Notes under the pieces: model-generated | Databases searched by the model: none | What the model was told of the DNA's origin: nothing | Seen by the model: only the letters and a program-made list of their open reading frames with translations | Shown here: positions 44,996 to 57,571 of the stretch, piece after piece | Layout: every line of letters begins with the position of its first letter | Position numbering within the stretch: the stretch's first letter is position 1 | Translations under genes and position numbers: made by a program | DNA from: Hydrangea macrophylla | Lineage: Eukaryota > Streptophyta > Magnoliopsida > Cornales > Hydrangeaceae | Assembly: GCA_033977485.1 (NCBI GenBank) | Contig: CM066994.1 | Span: 29,896,637 to 29,960,636 of the forward strand | DNA: 64,000 bases | Direction: 5' to 3'

Positions 44996-45910
44996 AGGTA
45001 ATCCGAATAAATACTATGTGGTTAGGGAAAATCTACTCAGGGGATAATAAGAGATAACATATATCCATAAGAAAACATGTCAAACAGGTAACAAGTAGTA
45101 ATGATATGAAACACTTTGAAAAGAAAAGCTACTATAGTATTATTTAATATAAACATCAGTACAGGGTACATGTAGATAAGAGGTGGGCTCCTAACAGAAG
45201 GTCCTAATAGCCCTGGAAATAGTTAACCGCAACAAAAGAAAATGGACTACTAGTCCATTATGTTATAATAAAGAAGCTAGATTTAAACACTGCCGGCCTC
45301 GGAAGCCTCAGCATCACACTCTGCCTAAGGTGCCTCATCCGCATCCATTACCTCGGATTGAGTCTCCTCGACCTCCTCCATCAGAATCTGACCATCAACA
45401 TTAATCCACCTAACTCCAGGCTGTGGGTCCCAATATTCAGCAAATTTGATAGGTGTTGGTGAAATCTGGGAAGGTACAAATCCAAATCCATAGGCTCTCC
45501 ATCTGGCGAGGGTGCATGCACTACCCACTCATATACAGGACGAAATAACCATCAGTCTCCATACGGCGAAGGAACTCGACATATACATATGACCATGTGG
45601 CTGCTAGGTGTGCGACTCTATAGCAAATCTCCCACTCATCAGCTCAACCTTGGATGTGAATCGAAAGCTACACATCCTACTCTAGAATGGCCTGAGCTTT
45701 CCTCTGAACCTCCTGGCTATAAAAGGCATAATCAGCTATCAACACCTGATTGAGGGAAATAAGATATCCTCCAAAGCTATCTGGTACAATATAAGGATCC
45801 ATCATCAACCTGCCCAAAAGAAAACTACCTTAATGTCACTAATGACTAAGAGGGATAAATTTAGGGTTTACTAACTTAAGCATGTAGGACAATCGATAAA
45901 TCTAACCTAA
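44996..45910 (-). other. Chromovirus 5' untranslated leader
   Basis: Between gag and the PBS; no recognisable domain. A 67-residue frame at 45528-45325 is probably meaningless. Confidence 0.4.
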
Positions 45911-45922
45911 TGCTCTGATACA
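45910..45922 (-). other. Chromovirus primer-binding site
   Basis: TTGTATCAGAGCA on the minus strand, close to the tRNA-Met form TGGTATCAGAGCA; 13 bases from the LTR edge. Confidence 0.6.
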
Positions 45923-45935
45923 ACTTAGATACCCC

Positions 45936-45969
45936 TATTATACCCTGGCATAGCAAGGTAGGGAAAAAT
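45936..45969 (-). repeat. Chromovirus 5' LTR, outer 34 bases
   Basis: TATTATACCCTGGCATAGC plus AAGGTAGGGAAAAAT parallels 32300-32333. The LTR continues at 54656/54661 after the inserted Copia. Confidence 0.8.
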
Positions 45970-46314
45970 TGTAGGAAAAACAGGTTTAAATGGAAAGTTT
46001 AAACGCGCAGCGGAAAAATCAAGTTATGAAACTTTATTGGCATGCCTGGATCTACTACTCGTCAATTCTACAGATACGCACAAGAGGGGACACGAGTTAT
46101 ACCTTAGTGTCTTGAACCCAATTCTGATCTTCAACTTCCAGCAGCCTCCACTAGATGATCTTCACCCTTATGACTCCTGCGGATGCCTGCCAGAAAGACT
46201 AGGGTTGGTGGGAACCCTAATGGAGAGGATAGAGAAGGTTTTGGGACTCCAAAACAGTTTCTGCAGCTTCTGACGTTCAAAACGACGAACTCTAGTTTCC
46301 AGAACGTAGCTGCC

Positions 46315-46324
46315 CTATTTATAG
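46315..46324 (-). promoter_or_regulatory. LTR TATA box
   Basis: CTATAAATAG on the minus strand, 22 bases downstream (in the transcription sense) of the first palindrome. The same box is in the other LTR at 53507-53516. Confidence 0.7.
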
Positions 46325-46345
46325 ATTCCCAGAACCGACCTAACC

Positions 46346-46455
46346 TTCGATCGATCGAAGTGACTTCGATCGATCGAACATTCGATCGATCGAACCATCT
46401 TCGATCGATCGAACCTTCAGACTTCAATCGATCGAGACATCTTCGATCGATCGAA
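46346..46455. promoter_or_regulatory. Palindrome cluster TTCGATCGATCGAA
   Basis: Perfect copies start at 46346, 46365, 46381, 46400 and 46442, with a variant near 46433. Spacing is 16-42 bases. The same cluster is at 53538-53647 in the 5' LTR. Confidence 0.75.
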
Positions 46456-47463
46456 CCTGTCTGGACATCATCCTCAAGCATCTTTCCAAGCATCCTGGCG
46501 GAGCTAAGAGTGGGACCTCCTAGGCTCTTTATTGTTGGCTCAGACCAGTTTGTTAATTACCATGACCAAACTCTTTGATCAGCAAACTAACTAACTGGTC
46601 AGTTAAAGTTTACTCCACTATAAAACGATAACTGAACTCCAACGCAAAAGAACATATCCGAAGCGATAACTAGACTTGTATGGTGTACTAATGTCCCTCT
46701 ACCGTCAGCATTCGTAATCATATTCAGGTAATCGGATAACTGTTACTGTCAACCTGAATCATGATTACTTCTTGTATTCCTTGAGTCCCATTCACCTCTC
46801 ATGATTACCAAACATGTTGATAACTCTTATCAACAAGACTGCAGTACTCAGTAATCGACATGGTGACATTCTCAAGGGAATGCTTACTCTGAAACAGAGG
46901 GTAGATTCTATCTTGACAATATATGTTCACAACCCTATGAATATGACATACCCAAGATACCCAGGTGTTGATCTTTTATAGACCTCACTGATTGGTAAAT
47001 CAAAGCAGTCATATCCACAGTCTGTGTTCATAATCGTCTCAAGATTGAGAACACGTACCTTATACAAGTTATGAGTTCCTATTGACTGTTTGACAGTCTT
47101 AAGCGTCAATAGGAAACTCAGGTCCGTCAATGCACTATAAGCACTAGCATATCAACTAAGAGCTACACTCTAGTGATTGAGATTAATCACTCCATCCAAT
47201 GGTAGTTAATTATACTACAGTGTAGACTTGATGAGGTATCCAGTCTCATCATCCACTGTGACACATTCTAAGTATTAAAGAATAGTAATTCGTATCTCAC
47301 TTGTGTGCATCTCATACACACACGAATTACTTACTATAATACTTAAGGATTAACAATCATCTCATGAAAAGAACATACACAATAAAATGTAAAGCTGATA
47401 TCCATATATTAAAATATCAATGTCTCATACAGAAAGTAATGGTTTGAGGGCACAAACCCAACA

Positions 47464-47478
47464 AACTCCCACTTGCAC
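47464..47478 (-). other. Polypurine tract (minus strand)
   Basis: AACTCCCACTTGCACTC on the + strand, i.e. a GTGCAAGTGGGAGTT end against the LTR. Confidence 0.7.
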
Positions 47479-50400
47479 TCATAACCATTCAGAACTACAT
47501 CTAAGACCTAGACTATCTAGATGACGATCAAAGACCTTCTGTGGCAAGGCCTTTGTAAACGGATCAGCAAGATTGTCAGCTGTGGCAATCTTGGTGACAG
47601 TCACATCTCCACGTTGAACAATATCTCGGATAAGATGATATTTCCGCTCTACGTGCTTTCCCTTTCCGTGGTTCCTTGGCTCCTTGGACTGAGCCACTGC
47701 CCCACTATTATCACAATAAAGCGTAATAGGCGACAGCGACGCTGGTACCACCTCGAGTTCCATAAGGAACTTCTTGAGCCAAACAGCTTCCTTTGCGGCT
47801 TCACAAGCAGCCACATACTCAGCTTCTGTAGTTGAGTCTGCAATGCATTTCTGCTTAATGCTCCTCCAACTGACAGCACCACCTCCCAAGGTAAAGAGAT
47901 GACCGGACGTCGACTTCCTCGAATCTTTATCTGACATAAAGTCCGAGTCAGTGTATCCCACTGGAATTAACTCACTACCACCGTACATAAGCATGTAATC
48001 TTTAGTTCTTCTCAAGTACTTAAGAATGTGCTTAACGGCTGTCCAGTGCTCTGGACCCGGATTCGACTGATATCTGCTAACCATGCCAACGGCAAAGCAG
48101 ATATCTGGTCTAGTGCATAACATCGCATACATGAGACTTCCCACTGCAGAAGCATAGGGAACTCCTGTCATGCGATTCCTCTCCTCCTGTGTCTTTGGAC
48201 ACTGGTCCTTGGAGAACGCTAAACCATGCCTGAAAGGTAACAAACCTTTCTTCGAATTATCCATTGAAAACCTAGTTAGCACCTTATCGATATAACCAGC
48301 TTGAGATAATCCCATTATCTTTCGCTTGCGATCCCGAAAGAGCTTTATCCCAAGAATATAGCTCGCCTCTCCTAGATCCTTCATATCGAAAGTACTAGCT
48401 AGCCAAACCTTGACCGTTGACAATGCCGCTACATCATTTCCAATGAGTAGAATGTCGTCAACGTAAAGCACAAGAAAAGCCACCACTTTTCCTTCACTTT
48501 TCTTGTATACACAAGGTTCATCCAGATTCTGTATGAAACCAAACGATTTGACCGCTTGGTCAAATCGTATGTTCCAACTTCTGGATGCCTGCTTAAGCCC
48601 ATAAATGGATTTTTTCAACTTGCATACCAAGTTACCTTTCCGACCAGCTATGAACCCTTCTGGTTGTTGCATATAGATGTCCTCCTCAAGATTGCCATTC
48701 AAGAATGCAGTCTTGACGTCCATCTGCCAGATCTCAAAATCTAGGCATGCAGCAACGGATAAGAGTATTCTGATGGACTTGAGCATGGCCACCGGCGAGA
48801 AGGTTTCCTCATAGTCAATGCCCTCCCTCTGAGTATAACCTTTCGCAACAAGCCTTGCCTTAAAGGTCTCAACCTTTCCATCAGATCCTCTTTTCCTCTT
48901 GTAGACCCACTTACAGCCAATGGGTTTAATATTGGCTGGAAGTTCTACAAGATGCCAGACCTGATTAGAATCCATAGATTCCAATTCAGCCTTCATAGCT
49001 TTAACCCAATGAGCTGAATCAACATCAGCCATTGCCTCTTCGTATGTGGTAGGATCAGATTCAGATTCTATGGAGACAGCTTCAAAAACTTCTCCTAAGA
49101 ACATGTATCTATCAGGCTGGCTGATAATCCTCCCACTACGACGAGGTACTGGTGCGGAAATAGGTGAAGAAGTGGTGTTTTCCTGATTTACATCGTTATT
49201 AACTACGGGTTGGACTGAGGGCTCTCCTTCTATCTCTCTAAGATCTATCCTTCCCTTAGGTTTATGGTTCATGATATAATCATCCTCCAAGAAAATAGCA
49301 TTCGTACTGACGAACACCTTCTGTTCTCTTGGATCATAAAAATACCATCCATAAGTACCCTTTGGATAACCCACAAAGTAACATACTTCCGATCTAGAAT
49401 CCAATTTGCTCATCTTTCCTTTCAGCACATGTGCCGGACACCCCCATATCCGGAGATGTTGCAAAGAAGGCTTGCGCCCAATCCACATCTCTCGTGGTGT
49501 CCTTGGAACAGATTTACTTGGTACTAGATTTAGTATGTAAGCAGCGGTTTCCAAAGCATAACCCCAAAAGAATAATGGCAACTCAGAATAACTCATCATT
49601 GACCTAGTCATGTCTAAAAGAGTCCGATTCCTTCTCTCCGCTACACCATTTTGCTGAGGCGTGCCAGGTGCAGTCAACTGTGACAGAATCCCATTCTGTA
49701 CGAGGTGATCAATAAATTCATTAGAGAGGTACTCGCCACCTCGATCAGATCGAATGGCCTTGATATGTGTGCCCAATTGCTTCTCCACTTCAGCCCTATA
49801 CTCTTTGAACTTTTCAAAGGCTTCAGACTTGTGCTGCATTAGGTACACATATCCATACCTAGAGTGGTCATCAGTAAATGTTATGAAATACTCATAACCA
49901 CCCCTTGCTCTAATATTTATTGGTCCACACACATCAGTATGAACTAATTCCAACAATGCATTGGTTCTATTGCCCTTTGCCGGAAAGGGCCTTTTGGTCA
50001 TTTTACCCTCTAAACAAGACTCGCAGACTTCTATTGGTTCGAGAACCAAATCGCCTAAGACCCCTTCTTTGACTAGTCTGCCAATCCTATTTAGATTGAT
50101 ATGACCAAGCCTCATATGCCAAAGCTTTGTTGGATTAGTGGAAGGTCTTTTTCTTTTAGATGGTACAGTTACCACTGAGTTATTAAGTTCCATACAAGAA
50201 TCTTTAGAAATATTGGGAGTAATCACATACAAACCATTTGATTTAACACCAGAACATATAAAAGAACTATTTCTTTTAATCACAACTTCAGTTCCAAAAT
50301 GAAAAGAATAACCATTATTCGATAAATTAGAAACTGAAATTAAATTACGTCTCATTGAAGGGACGTAAAGTACATCTGATAAAATCAAAACTTTATTGTC

Positions 50401-51468
50401 TAGAAATTCTAAAACTACGACTCCTATAGCAACCGCAGAAACGGTTGCGCTAGAACCTAGAGTAAGTACGATTTCCCCATCACTGCACTTCCTGGTTGAT
50501 CTGAACCCCTGCAATGAATTACAGATATGGTTAGTCGCACCAGAATCAATGCACCAAGTGTTTGAAGTATCCGTTATAAAACTTACTTCAATCACATGTG
50601 ATTCAATCATACCTTGAACTCTTGTAGCTAAGAATTCTGGACAGTTCCTCTTCCAGTGGCCTTTCTCACCGCATTGGAAACACTTTCCTTTGCCTTGGCC
50701 ACCCACCTTCCCTTTGCCCTTACCTTTTCCCTTAGATTTTGTAATCTTAGGGACCGGTCCAACACTTGAACCTCCAATGCTAGCCTTCTTCTTCCCTTTC
50801 TTTCCTTTCGGCACAGATCGGGAAGAGGAAGCGCTTTTCTCAACGTTTAAAACGCTGCCCCCAGGTTTGATCACCCCTTCCGCTGCCAATAAAGAGCTCA
50901 TCAATTCGCTCATTGAAAAATCCATTTTATTCATATTATAATTCAGTTTAAATTGAGCGAATGATGGCGACAGCGTATTGAGGATCATATCAACTTGGGT
51001 CTGTGCATCGATGTTGGCGCCTAGGGTCTCCAGCTCGTTTAAATAACCAATCATTTTCAAAACATGTTCTTTGACTGGAGTCCCTTCCGACATCTTAGCA
51101 CTCATTATCTTCTGCATAGCTACCTGTCTGGCAGGCCTGCCATGCTCCCCAAACATCTTTTTCAGGGATTCGATAATGTCACTGGCGGAATTGTTCGACT
51201 GGTATTGGTGTTGTAACACATTAGCCATAGAAGCCAATATGTAACAACGAGCCATCCCATTCGACTTTTTCCATTTATCGAACTCGCGTCTAGCAGCAGC
51301 CGAAGCATTTGCAGCGGGTTCTTCGGGGCATGGGGTGGTGAGGACATATATGTGATCCTCCGCAGTTAACACGATGTCAAGATTACGTTTCCATTCAGTG
51401 TAGTTGTTTCCAGTTAACTTGTTTTGAGTGAGTATGGTGGCAAGTGGACTAAATGCAGATCCAGACAT
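47479..51468 (-). CDS. Copia gag-pol polyprotein, intact
   Basis: 1329 residues, no stop or frameshift. Order is that of Copia: gag (1-250, with a K/G-rich linker at 220-262), zinc knuckle C-x2-C-x4-H-x4-C at 263-276, protease with W-C-I-D-S-G-A-T at 305-312, pre-integrase H-H-C-C (451-487), integrase core with Asp 512, Asp 575 and Glu 611, RT with [10 protein letters not shown] (869-878) and Y-V-D-D at 1002-1005, RNase H with T-D-S-D (1173-1176), the T-E-A-E-Y glutamate (about 1217) and C-D-N (1252-1254), ending near A-D-P-F-T-K-A-L. All catalytic residues I looked for are present. The start at 51468 begins M-S-G-S-A-F; the 5' leader is 1.7 kb. It would direct particle formation, cDNA synthesis and insertion. 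Function is inferred from integrity only. Confidence 0.95.
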   Translation of the reverse strand: MSGSAFSPLATILTQNKLTGNNYTEWKRNLDIVLTAEDHIYVLTTPCPEEPAANASAAARREFDKWKKSNGMARCYILASMANVLQHQYQSNNSASDIIESLKKMFGEHGRPARQVAMQKIMSAKMSEGTPVKEHVLKMIGYLNELETLGANIDAQTQVDMILNTLSPSFAQFKLNYNMNKMDFSMSELMSSLLAAEGVIKPGGSVLNVEKSASSSRSVPKGKKGKKKASIGGSSVGPVPKITKSKGKGKGKGKVGGQGKGKCFQCGEKGHWKRNCPEFLATRVQGMIESHVIEVSFITDTSNTWCIDSGATNHICNSLQGFRSTRKCSDGEIVLTLGSSATVSAVAIGVVVLEFLDNKVLILSDVLYVPSMRRNLISVSNLSNNGYSFHFGTEVVIKRNSSFICSGVKSNGLYVITPNISKDSCMELNNSVVTVPSKRKRPSTNPTKLWHMRLGHINLNRIGRLVKEGVLGDLVLEPIEVCESCLEGKMTKRPFPAKGNRTNALLELVHTDVCGPINIRARGGYEYFITFTDDHSRYGYVYLMQHKSEAFEKFKEYRAEVEKQLGTHIKAIRSDRGGEYLSNEFIDHLVQNGILSQLTAPGTPQQNGVAERRNRTLLDMTRSMMSYSELPLFFWGYALETAAYILNLVPSKSVPRTPREMWIGRKPSLQHLRIWGCPAHVLKGKMSKLDSRSEVCYFVGYPKGTYGWYFYDPREQKVFVSTNAIFLEDDYIMNHKPKGRIDLREIEGEPSVQPVVNNDVNQENTTSSPISAPVPRRSGRIISQPDRYMFLGEVFEAVSIESESDPTTYEEAMADVDSAHWVKAMKAELESMDSNQVWHLVELPANIKPIGCKWVYKRKRGSDGKVETFKARLVAKGYTQREGIDYEETFSPVAMLKSIRILLSVAACLDFEIWQMDVKTAFLNGNLEEDIYMQQPEGFIAGRKGNLVCKLKKSIYGLKQASRSWNIRFDQAVKSFGFIQNLDEPCVYKKSEGKVVAFLVLYVDDILLIGNDVAALSTVKVWLASTFDMKDLGEASYILGIKLFRDRKRKIMGLSQAGYIDKVLTRFSMDNSKKGLLPFRHGLAFSKDQCPKTQEERNRMTGVPYASAVGSLMYAMLCTRPDICFAVGMVSRYQSNPGPEHWTAVKHILKYLRRTKDYMLMYGGSELIPVGYTDSDFMSDKDSRKSTSGHLFTLGGGAVSWRSIKQKCIADSTTEAEYVAACEAAKEAVWLKKFLMELEVVPASLSPITLYCDNSGAVAQSKEPRNHGKGKHVERKYHLIRDIVQRGDVTVTKIATADNLADPFTKALPQKVFDRHLDSLGLRCSSEWL

Positions 51469-53146
51469 TATGATTTACTGAAAAAATCAAACAAAATAAA
51501 TATGGATATCAGAATTTGACAGTTTGAAATAAAAGAATCCTTTTAAAACTCTTATTTTAAAACAAAGTCGCCGGAATATCGAAACGAAAGAATAAAGCCT
51601 CCGTATGGTGGTCAATGTTCGATCTTTCGATTTATCATAACTTATCCGCTATGCAACTCTTGCAAAACAAGTTATGACTTCCGAACCTATTTGATCTCTA
51701 AGTTTTTGAATAATGCCCCGTGTGGGATCCCTTATCCATAGCTTAGCTAGTGTGTACCATTAACTAGGATCCAATCATAACCGTCTCAAGTAGCGCCTCC
51801 GTATGGTGGTCACCCTCTAACACGTCTGATTGATCTTATCAAAAGAAGTTCACATCTAGTAACCAATGAGTAATACACCCTCCGTATGGAATGATCACCC
51901 CTAGCGAGGTGACACAGAATGCATCACTCATCTTACAGTGAACCGTTAATGGAAGATCGTGGGTGTAATAAATAAGACCCTCTCCCACTAGATTTAGTAA
52001 AAAGGATTTTGCTTTTTGAGAAAATCTGTTTCTACACACTTCCCATAAACATCTAATGTTTACTAATGTGTTGAAAACGGTTTTTGAATTTTATTTTAGA
52101 AAACTTGTTTTGCGTGCATGCAACAATGTATTATACGCCAATCACAAACAAAGCACATAAAACAAAAAACTAAAATGAAATAAAAGACATCCAAACGATG
52201 CCTCTATCTCCCATGGCTCTATCTCCATAGAACCTGCTTTTGGTTTGATCGCCTCCAGCTCCATCTTCATGGACAACGGCTCCTTGCTCCATCTTCATGG
52301 ATATTCTAATTCTATTACATTGAACCTATGCCTCTTTTGAAGCTTACAACTTATCTAGAAATAGAAATAGCAACAACAAAATAAAAGGCTAGGGAAACCG
52401 GTGCGACTTTCCTTTTCGTAGGATTGAAGTCGCATCGCCCTTTACATATGCCTTAAAACCAAACCAAACTTAAAACAACACACCAATCTAAAAACATTCA
52501 AACACAAAATTAAATGCTCTTGGCGCCATGGGAGATAGCGACTAACTTTTGCTGCAAAAGGTTAGTTGAACACACATCCACGCATATATATAACAAAATA
52601 TAACTATTAGAACCCTTAATTGATTCACACAGTATATAAACTCTTTACATACTGAATTAGAACTCAAAACAGCATCTAACTTCTCTGTCATAGTTCGATC
52701 GATCGAAGACCGTTCGATCGCTCGAACCTTCGATCGATTGAACACTGTTCAATCGCTTGAACATTCTATTTCACAGAATGATTAAAAATTTTGCAGAATA
52801 CGTTAAAATTAAACTTTTAATTTCAAAATACTTTTAAAACTATGAAACAGAAAACCTGACAAAGAGTCTGTCTCGATCGATCGAACTCAATTCGATCGCT
52901 CGAACAACAGAATGTTTCGATCGATCGAAACCTGTTCGATCGCTCGAAGACAGAGCGTTCGATCGATCGAACATTCTTCGATCGATCGAACCCATCTTGC
53001 ATCCAATGCAATCACAGATTTGTATACTGCTGCGATAACACTGCAGAAACAGATCTGTGACGATGCAGTTTCAAAAACAGTTCTAAAATCAACATGCAAA
53101 TCAAAATAGTGTTCCAAAAGCCGCATCTATAGATCCAAACGAGCGT
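51469..53146 (-). other. Copia 5' leader
   Basis: 1.68 kb between PBS and gag, no coding frame. Holds a repeated CCTCCGTATGG word (51599, 51798, 51880) and CTCCATCTTCATGGA duplicates (52258, 52289). Near the PBS end there is a cluster of TTCGATCGATCGAA palindromes (52694, 52916, 52958, 52977) mixed with CGATCGCTCG variants. Confidence 0.8.
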
Positions 53147-53159
53147 GGCTCTGATACCA
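53147..53159 (-). other. Primer-binding site (tRNA-Met)
   Basis: TGGTATCAGAGCC on the minus strand, two bases from the 5' LTR; the standard initiator tRNA-Met primer site of plant Copia elements. Confidence 0.9.
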
Positions 53160-53161
53160 AT

Positions 53162-54655
53162 TGTAGGAAAAACAGGTTTAAATGGAAAGTTTAAACGCGC
53201 AGCGGAAAAATCAAGTTATGAAACTTTATTGGCATGCCTGGATCTACTACTCGTCAATTCTACAGATACGCACAAGAGGGGACACGAGTTATACCTTAGT
53301 GTCTTGAACCCAATTCTGATCTTCAACTTCCAGCAGCCTCCACTAGATGATCTTCACCCTTATGACTCCTGCGGATGCCTGCCAGAAAGACTAGGGTTGG
53401 TGGGAACCCTAATGGAGAGGATAGAGAAGGTTTTGGGACTCCAAAACAGTTTCTGCAGCTTCTGACGTTCAAAACGATGAACTCTAGTTTCCAGAACGTA
53501 GCTGCCCTATTTATAGATTCCCAGAACCGACCTAACCTTCGATCGATCGAAGTGACTTCGATCGATCGAACATTCGATCGATCGAACCATCTTCGATCGA
53601 TCGAACCTTCAGACTTCAATCGATCGAGACATCTTCGATCGATCGAACCTGTCTGGACATCATCCTCAAGCATCTTTCCAAGCATCCTGGCGGAGCTAAG
53701 AGTGGGACCTCCTAGGCTCTTTATTGTTGGCTCAGACCAGTTTGTTAATTACCATGACCAAACTCTTTGATCAGCAAACTAACTAACTGGTCAGTTAAAG
53801 TTTACTCCACTATAAAACGATAACTGAACTCCAACGCAAAAGAACATATCCGAAGCGATAACTAGACTTGTATGGTGTACTAATGTCCCTCTACCGTCAG
53901 CATTCGTAATCATATTCAGGTAATCGGATAACTGTTACTGTCAACCTGAATCATGATTACTTCTTGTATTCCTTGAGTCCCATTCACCTCTCATGATTAC
54001 CAAACATGTTGATAACTCTTATCAACAAGACTGCAGTACTCAGTAATCGACATGGTGACATTCTCAAGGGAATGCTTACTCTGAAACAGAGGGTAGATTC
54101 TATCTTGACAATATATGTTCACAACCCTATGAATATGACATACCCAAGATACCCAGGTGTTGATCTTTTATAGACCTCACTGATTGGTAAATCAAAGCAG
54201 TCATATCCACAGTCTGTGTTCATAATCGTCTCAAGATTGAGAACACGTACCTTATACAAGTTATGAGTTCCTATTGACTGTTTGACAGTCTTAAGCGTCA
54301 ATAGGAAACTCAGGTCCGTCAATGCACTATAAGCACTAGCATATCAACTAAGAGCTACACTCTAGTGATTGAGATTAATCACTCCATCCAATGGTAGTTA
54401 ATTATACTACAGTGTAGACTTGATGAGGTATCCAGTCTCATCATCCACTGTGACACATTCTAAGTATTAAAGAATAGTAATTCGTATCTCACTTGTGTGC
54501 ATCTCATACACACACGAATTACTTACTATAATACTTAAGGATTAACAATCATCTCATGAAAAGAACATACACAATAAAATGTAAAGCTGATATCCATATA
54601 TTAAAATATCAATGTCTCATACAGAAAGTAATGGTTTGAGGGCACAAACCCAACA
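53162..54655 (-). repeat. Angela-like Copia 5' LTR
   Basis: 1494 bases, collinear with 45970-47463 at offset 7192, one base difference seen. TATA at 53507-53516 and palindromes at 53538-53647. Confidence 0.93.
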
Positions 54656-54660
54656 AAAAT

Positions 54661-57400
54661 AACTTTCCACCCTTTGACCCGATGAGTGCGACAGTCCATG
54701 AGTAGCCAGAATGTTCAAACCACACGGCAAAGCTATAACAACACTAATAATCAGAGTAATAAAAGCGCACTAGGATCACCAACTTAAATCATAAGCATTG
54801 CTACTCAAGACAGATACATAAGTTTATTACAAACATAAGACTGGTGACATAGTTACTGCATATGTCTGGGGATGGAACCCCAATAATTCAAAAGATACAA
54901 CGTAATAAACTACTGGCCGAACAGGTGGCCAAACATAGTATCTAGTATAAGATGAACAAAATTAAACATAATTTTAAGGAGCCTCTTGACAAGATCCTCT
55001 AGACGAGCATCTGGTCCTGGCTTAGCTGGCGAAGGGAAACCACTCTTCTCTGTATTGCTCATCTCCTTGGTAGCTAGATTCTTGGTTCTCCTAGAATTGG
55101 TAGTCTGACCATAGAATGCCCATGCGAGTACACCGTTAGCTATAAAGCTGAGTGAAATACAAAACCACATAGTATACCAACAAAATATAGTCTAACATCA
55201 TATGAGCAAACACAGTTCAACCTTGAATAAAGATGTTAGTTAGTTTACAATTTATGTTCAACTGAATATTAACAGTCCAACATACAGCTTTTAAAATTTA
55301 TATCACATCTCACCTCGAAGTCAGTGACCATCATGAACCTCATAATACTTCAATGCAACATACGGCATGACACAATGCCATTGACCATAAGTCCAACCAA
55401 CACTAATACTGACACACCATAGACCATTATTGATCCCTTCATCTCCCAAGCCCACCACATGGCCATTTAACAAAATATACCACCATTTCCTTGTTCGAAA
55501 GAGCACAACAAATGGATATTGAATGCCCACTACATGGCTGTTAGTTACCACGGGTTACCCCTTTATCCATTGTAATTCATGGATATTGAATGCCCACTAT
55601 GTGGCTGTTAGTTACCATAGCTAACCCTTTATCTGTTGCAATTCCTGGTACGTGGATATCAAATGCTCACTACATGGCCATAAGATACCAAATTATCCCC
55701 ATATCCGTTACAAGCGTTGGCCATTTCATGGCCTAAAAAGGAATCATGCTCTTTAAGTATCTAAGCCCATTATATGGCCTTTCCACACACAAGCCCACTA
55801 CTTGGCCTTTACATACACCAGCCCACTATATGGCTGACAAACCAAACCACAACTCACACTTACTACCGATGCCCCTTATGGCCTCGATAGCATTATATAT
55901 GCAACTCTTTGCTTCCAAGTCCATGTGACCGACCCAACACAAGAGACATGCAATACGACTCTTACACATATCATGAACTTAGTTAGGAAGTTTGTATCGT
56001 CATCTCTCTTCTGAAAGGTTCATCTAATATTTACAAGACATACATATAATTTACCGAATATATCTCAAAATCAAACTAACGTAGCATGCATACCAGAAAT
56101 AGTCATCACAGCACTTGGGAATACTGGAAACATAATTACAGCAACTCGAATGGACTTGAAACAACTTTAAAACACAGTTTGGTGAAACTGTACAGGAGGA
56201 TCAATCTTAGGAAGGATCGATCTTGCCTCTATTTTTCAAACACTTAGTTTTTAATCACCTTCCCAACTTATTTGATCAAAGATTTCTTCATGAAAAATGT
56301 TTGCTTATATATAAGGTTTAGGAAAAGCCCTCGAGTACTCCAACATGGAACATACAACAATGTACAACACTTAAATCATAAAGTACAAGTCCTAAAGCAC
56401 ATGCATGTCACCATTTCTAATATGCAGTACATCATAACATCATGTAGGAACAGATACAAGTAGCTACAACACAATGTATAGATTTGAATAGCAGTAAAAA
56501 TAACATTTACTAAAACTGTGCAGAGGATCGATCTTATAGGGATCGATCATTTGAAGGATTGGTCTTGAGAAGATCAATCTTCATCGTCTTCTTCATTCTA
56601 GTTTCTAAAAATCTTGGTTTTAAAAAATGGTTTTCACTGGGTTTTCCATGACTTTTTCTATATCTTAAACTATAGTTTGTAAGTAGACAAAGGTTCTAGT
56701 ACTTCACCTAGTATGAATGTGTGTGAGTGAACCTTGGCTTGAAGTCTCCAATGGCTTCCTCTTCTTTTAAATTTCTTCCTCCTTGGTCACTTCTCTCTCT
56801 TTGGAATTCCTTCTCACTCTCGAGACTCAAATGTGTAGCAAAGGAAAATGAGAGTGTGTGTATGGGTTTATATAGAGGAAATGAGAGACCACTCTCTCTC
56901 TCTCTCGGTTGCTTCTCTTTCTCTCTCTTTATTTGTGCTTGTGTGTGTAATGTGTATATATAAGTATGTTATATAATATGTGTATGTGTGTAGAGGTGGT
57001 GATGATGGAGTATGATGAGTGTGTAAGGTGATGATGGTGGTAGAGGTGATGATGGTGAAGTGACATGACCATGGGAGGGCATGATGAAGCTTAGGAAGGT
57101 GGAAGGAGTGTGCAGGGGGTCTCCAGACATACAGAAACTTGGTGGTGGTGATGACAGTTATGCAGATGGTGGTGCAGGACATTTTTGCCAATTGGCAAAA
57201 AATAAAGCAGAAGATCGATCCTGGTAGGATTGATCTTGCCAAGACGATCTTCGGATGATTGATCCTAGGCCAAATTCTGTAAAATCCTAGGAATGTTATG
57301 CTGAGTACAGAAATGCAAACGAAATCCACTGATTCAATTTAGAAAATATGATTCAAGTATTACAGCACATAGTATAGTACAAATAAGGTTCTAGGGGCTA
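54661..57400 (-). repeat. Chromovirus 5' LTR, main part
   Basis: Continues the LTR interrupted at 45969 (AACTTTCCACCCTTTGACCC). It parallels 32334-35072, with CCACTACATGGCC repeats at 55450-55860 and GATCGATC words near 56215, 56523 and 57213. It ends near GGGGCTA at 57400 without the expected TACA, so the tip is eroded. Confidence 0.82.
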
Positions 57401-57549
57401 CTCTATATATAGGCTAAGAGAGAATCCTAATTAAGGAAAAGAAGAGTACAACTAGGTAGTATAGCTAGTAGTACAATGAACCTAGATAATGGGTACAATC
57501 AAATACAATAATGGATGAACCTAGACTAAATTCTACTAATATTCTAACA
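57401..57549 (-). mobile_element. Small-LTR Copia, inner part of 3' LTR
   Basis: CTCTATATATAGGC...ATTCTAACA. On the minus strand it begins TGTTAGAATATTAG, followed outward by the TATATATAG box. It is the remainder of the LTR whose other part is at 32215-32299. Confidence 0.62.
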
Positions 57550-57571
57550 GCTCCCCTCAAACTCAAGGTGG
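57550..57571 (-). other. Polypurine tract of small-LTR Copia
   Basis: On the minus strand CCACCTTGAGTTTGAGGGG then AGC, next to TGTTAGAA; typical of small-LTR Copia elements. Confidence 0.7.

Larger units (their letters stand above)
45970..47463 (-). repeat. Angela-like Copia 3' LTR
   Basis: 1494 bases, equal in length to the other LTR. TATA box CTATAAATAG (minus strand) at 46315-46324. Five perfect TTCGATCGATCGAA palindromes and one changed copy at 46346-46455, directly upstream of the box in the transcription sense. Confidence 0.93.
45970..54655 (-). mobile_element. Young, apparently intact Ty1/Copia retrotransposon (Angela-like)
   Basis: 8686 bases with 1494-base LTRs at both ends (TGTAGG...CCCAACA), target duplication AAAAT exact on both sides (45965-45969 and 54656-54660), an exact tRNA-Met PBS, a PPT (AAGTGGGAGT on the minus strand) and one uninterrupted 1329-residue polyprotein. 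Comparing the LTRs by eye I found one difference (C at about 46285 versus T at 53477). All parts needed for autonomous movement appear present. The long LTR, long leader and gag start ([11 protein letters not shown]) suggest the Angela branch, which is an inference. It sits in the 5' LTR of the chromovirus. Confidence 0.93.
32300..57400 (-). mobile_element. Chromovirus Ty3/Gypsy element, disrupted (Tekay/Del-like)
   Basis: Long LTRs (left 32300-35072; right 45936-45969 plus 54661-57400, split by a Copia element) enclose a minus-strand gag-pol: gag, protease, RT, RNase H, integrase and a chromodomain-like tail. The 2.8-kb LTR size and chromodomain point to the Tekay/Del branch. The coding region is full of stops, and the LTR pair differs by many substitutions and indels, so this is an old copy. 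It is inserted into the LTR of the small Copia. Two other retrotransposons later inserted into it. Target duplications could not be confirmed because the right end near 57400 is eroded. Confidence 0.82.

Noticed and set aside
46183..46578. 131-residue frame, found again at 53375-53770
   Set aside because: It is in the LTR on the strand opposite to the element and occurs twice only because the LTR does; it spans the palindrome cluster.
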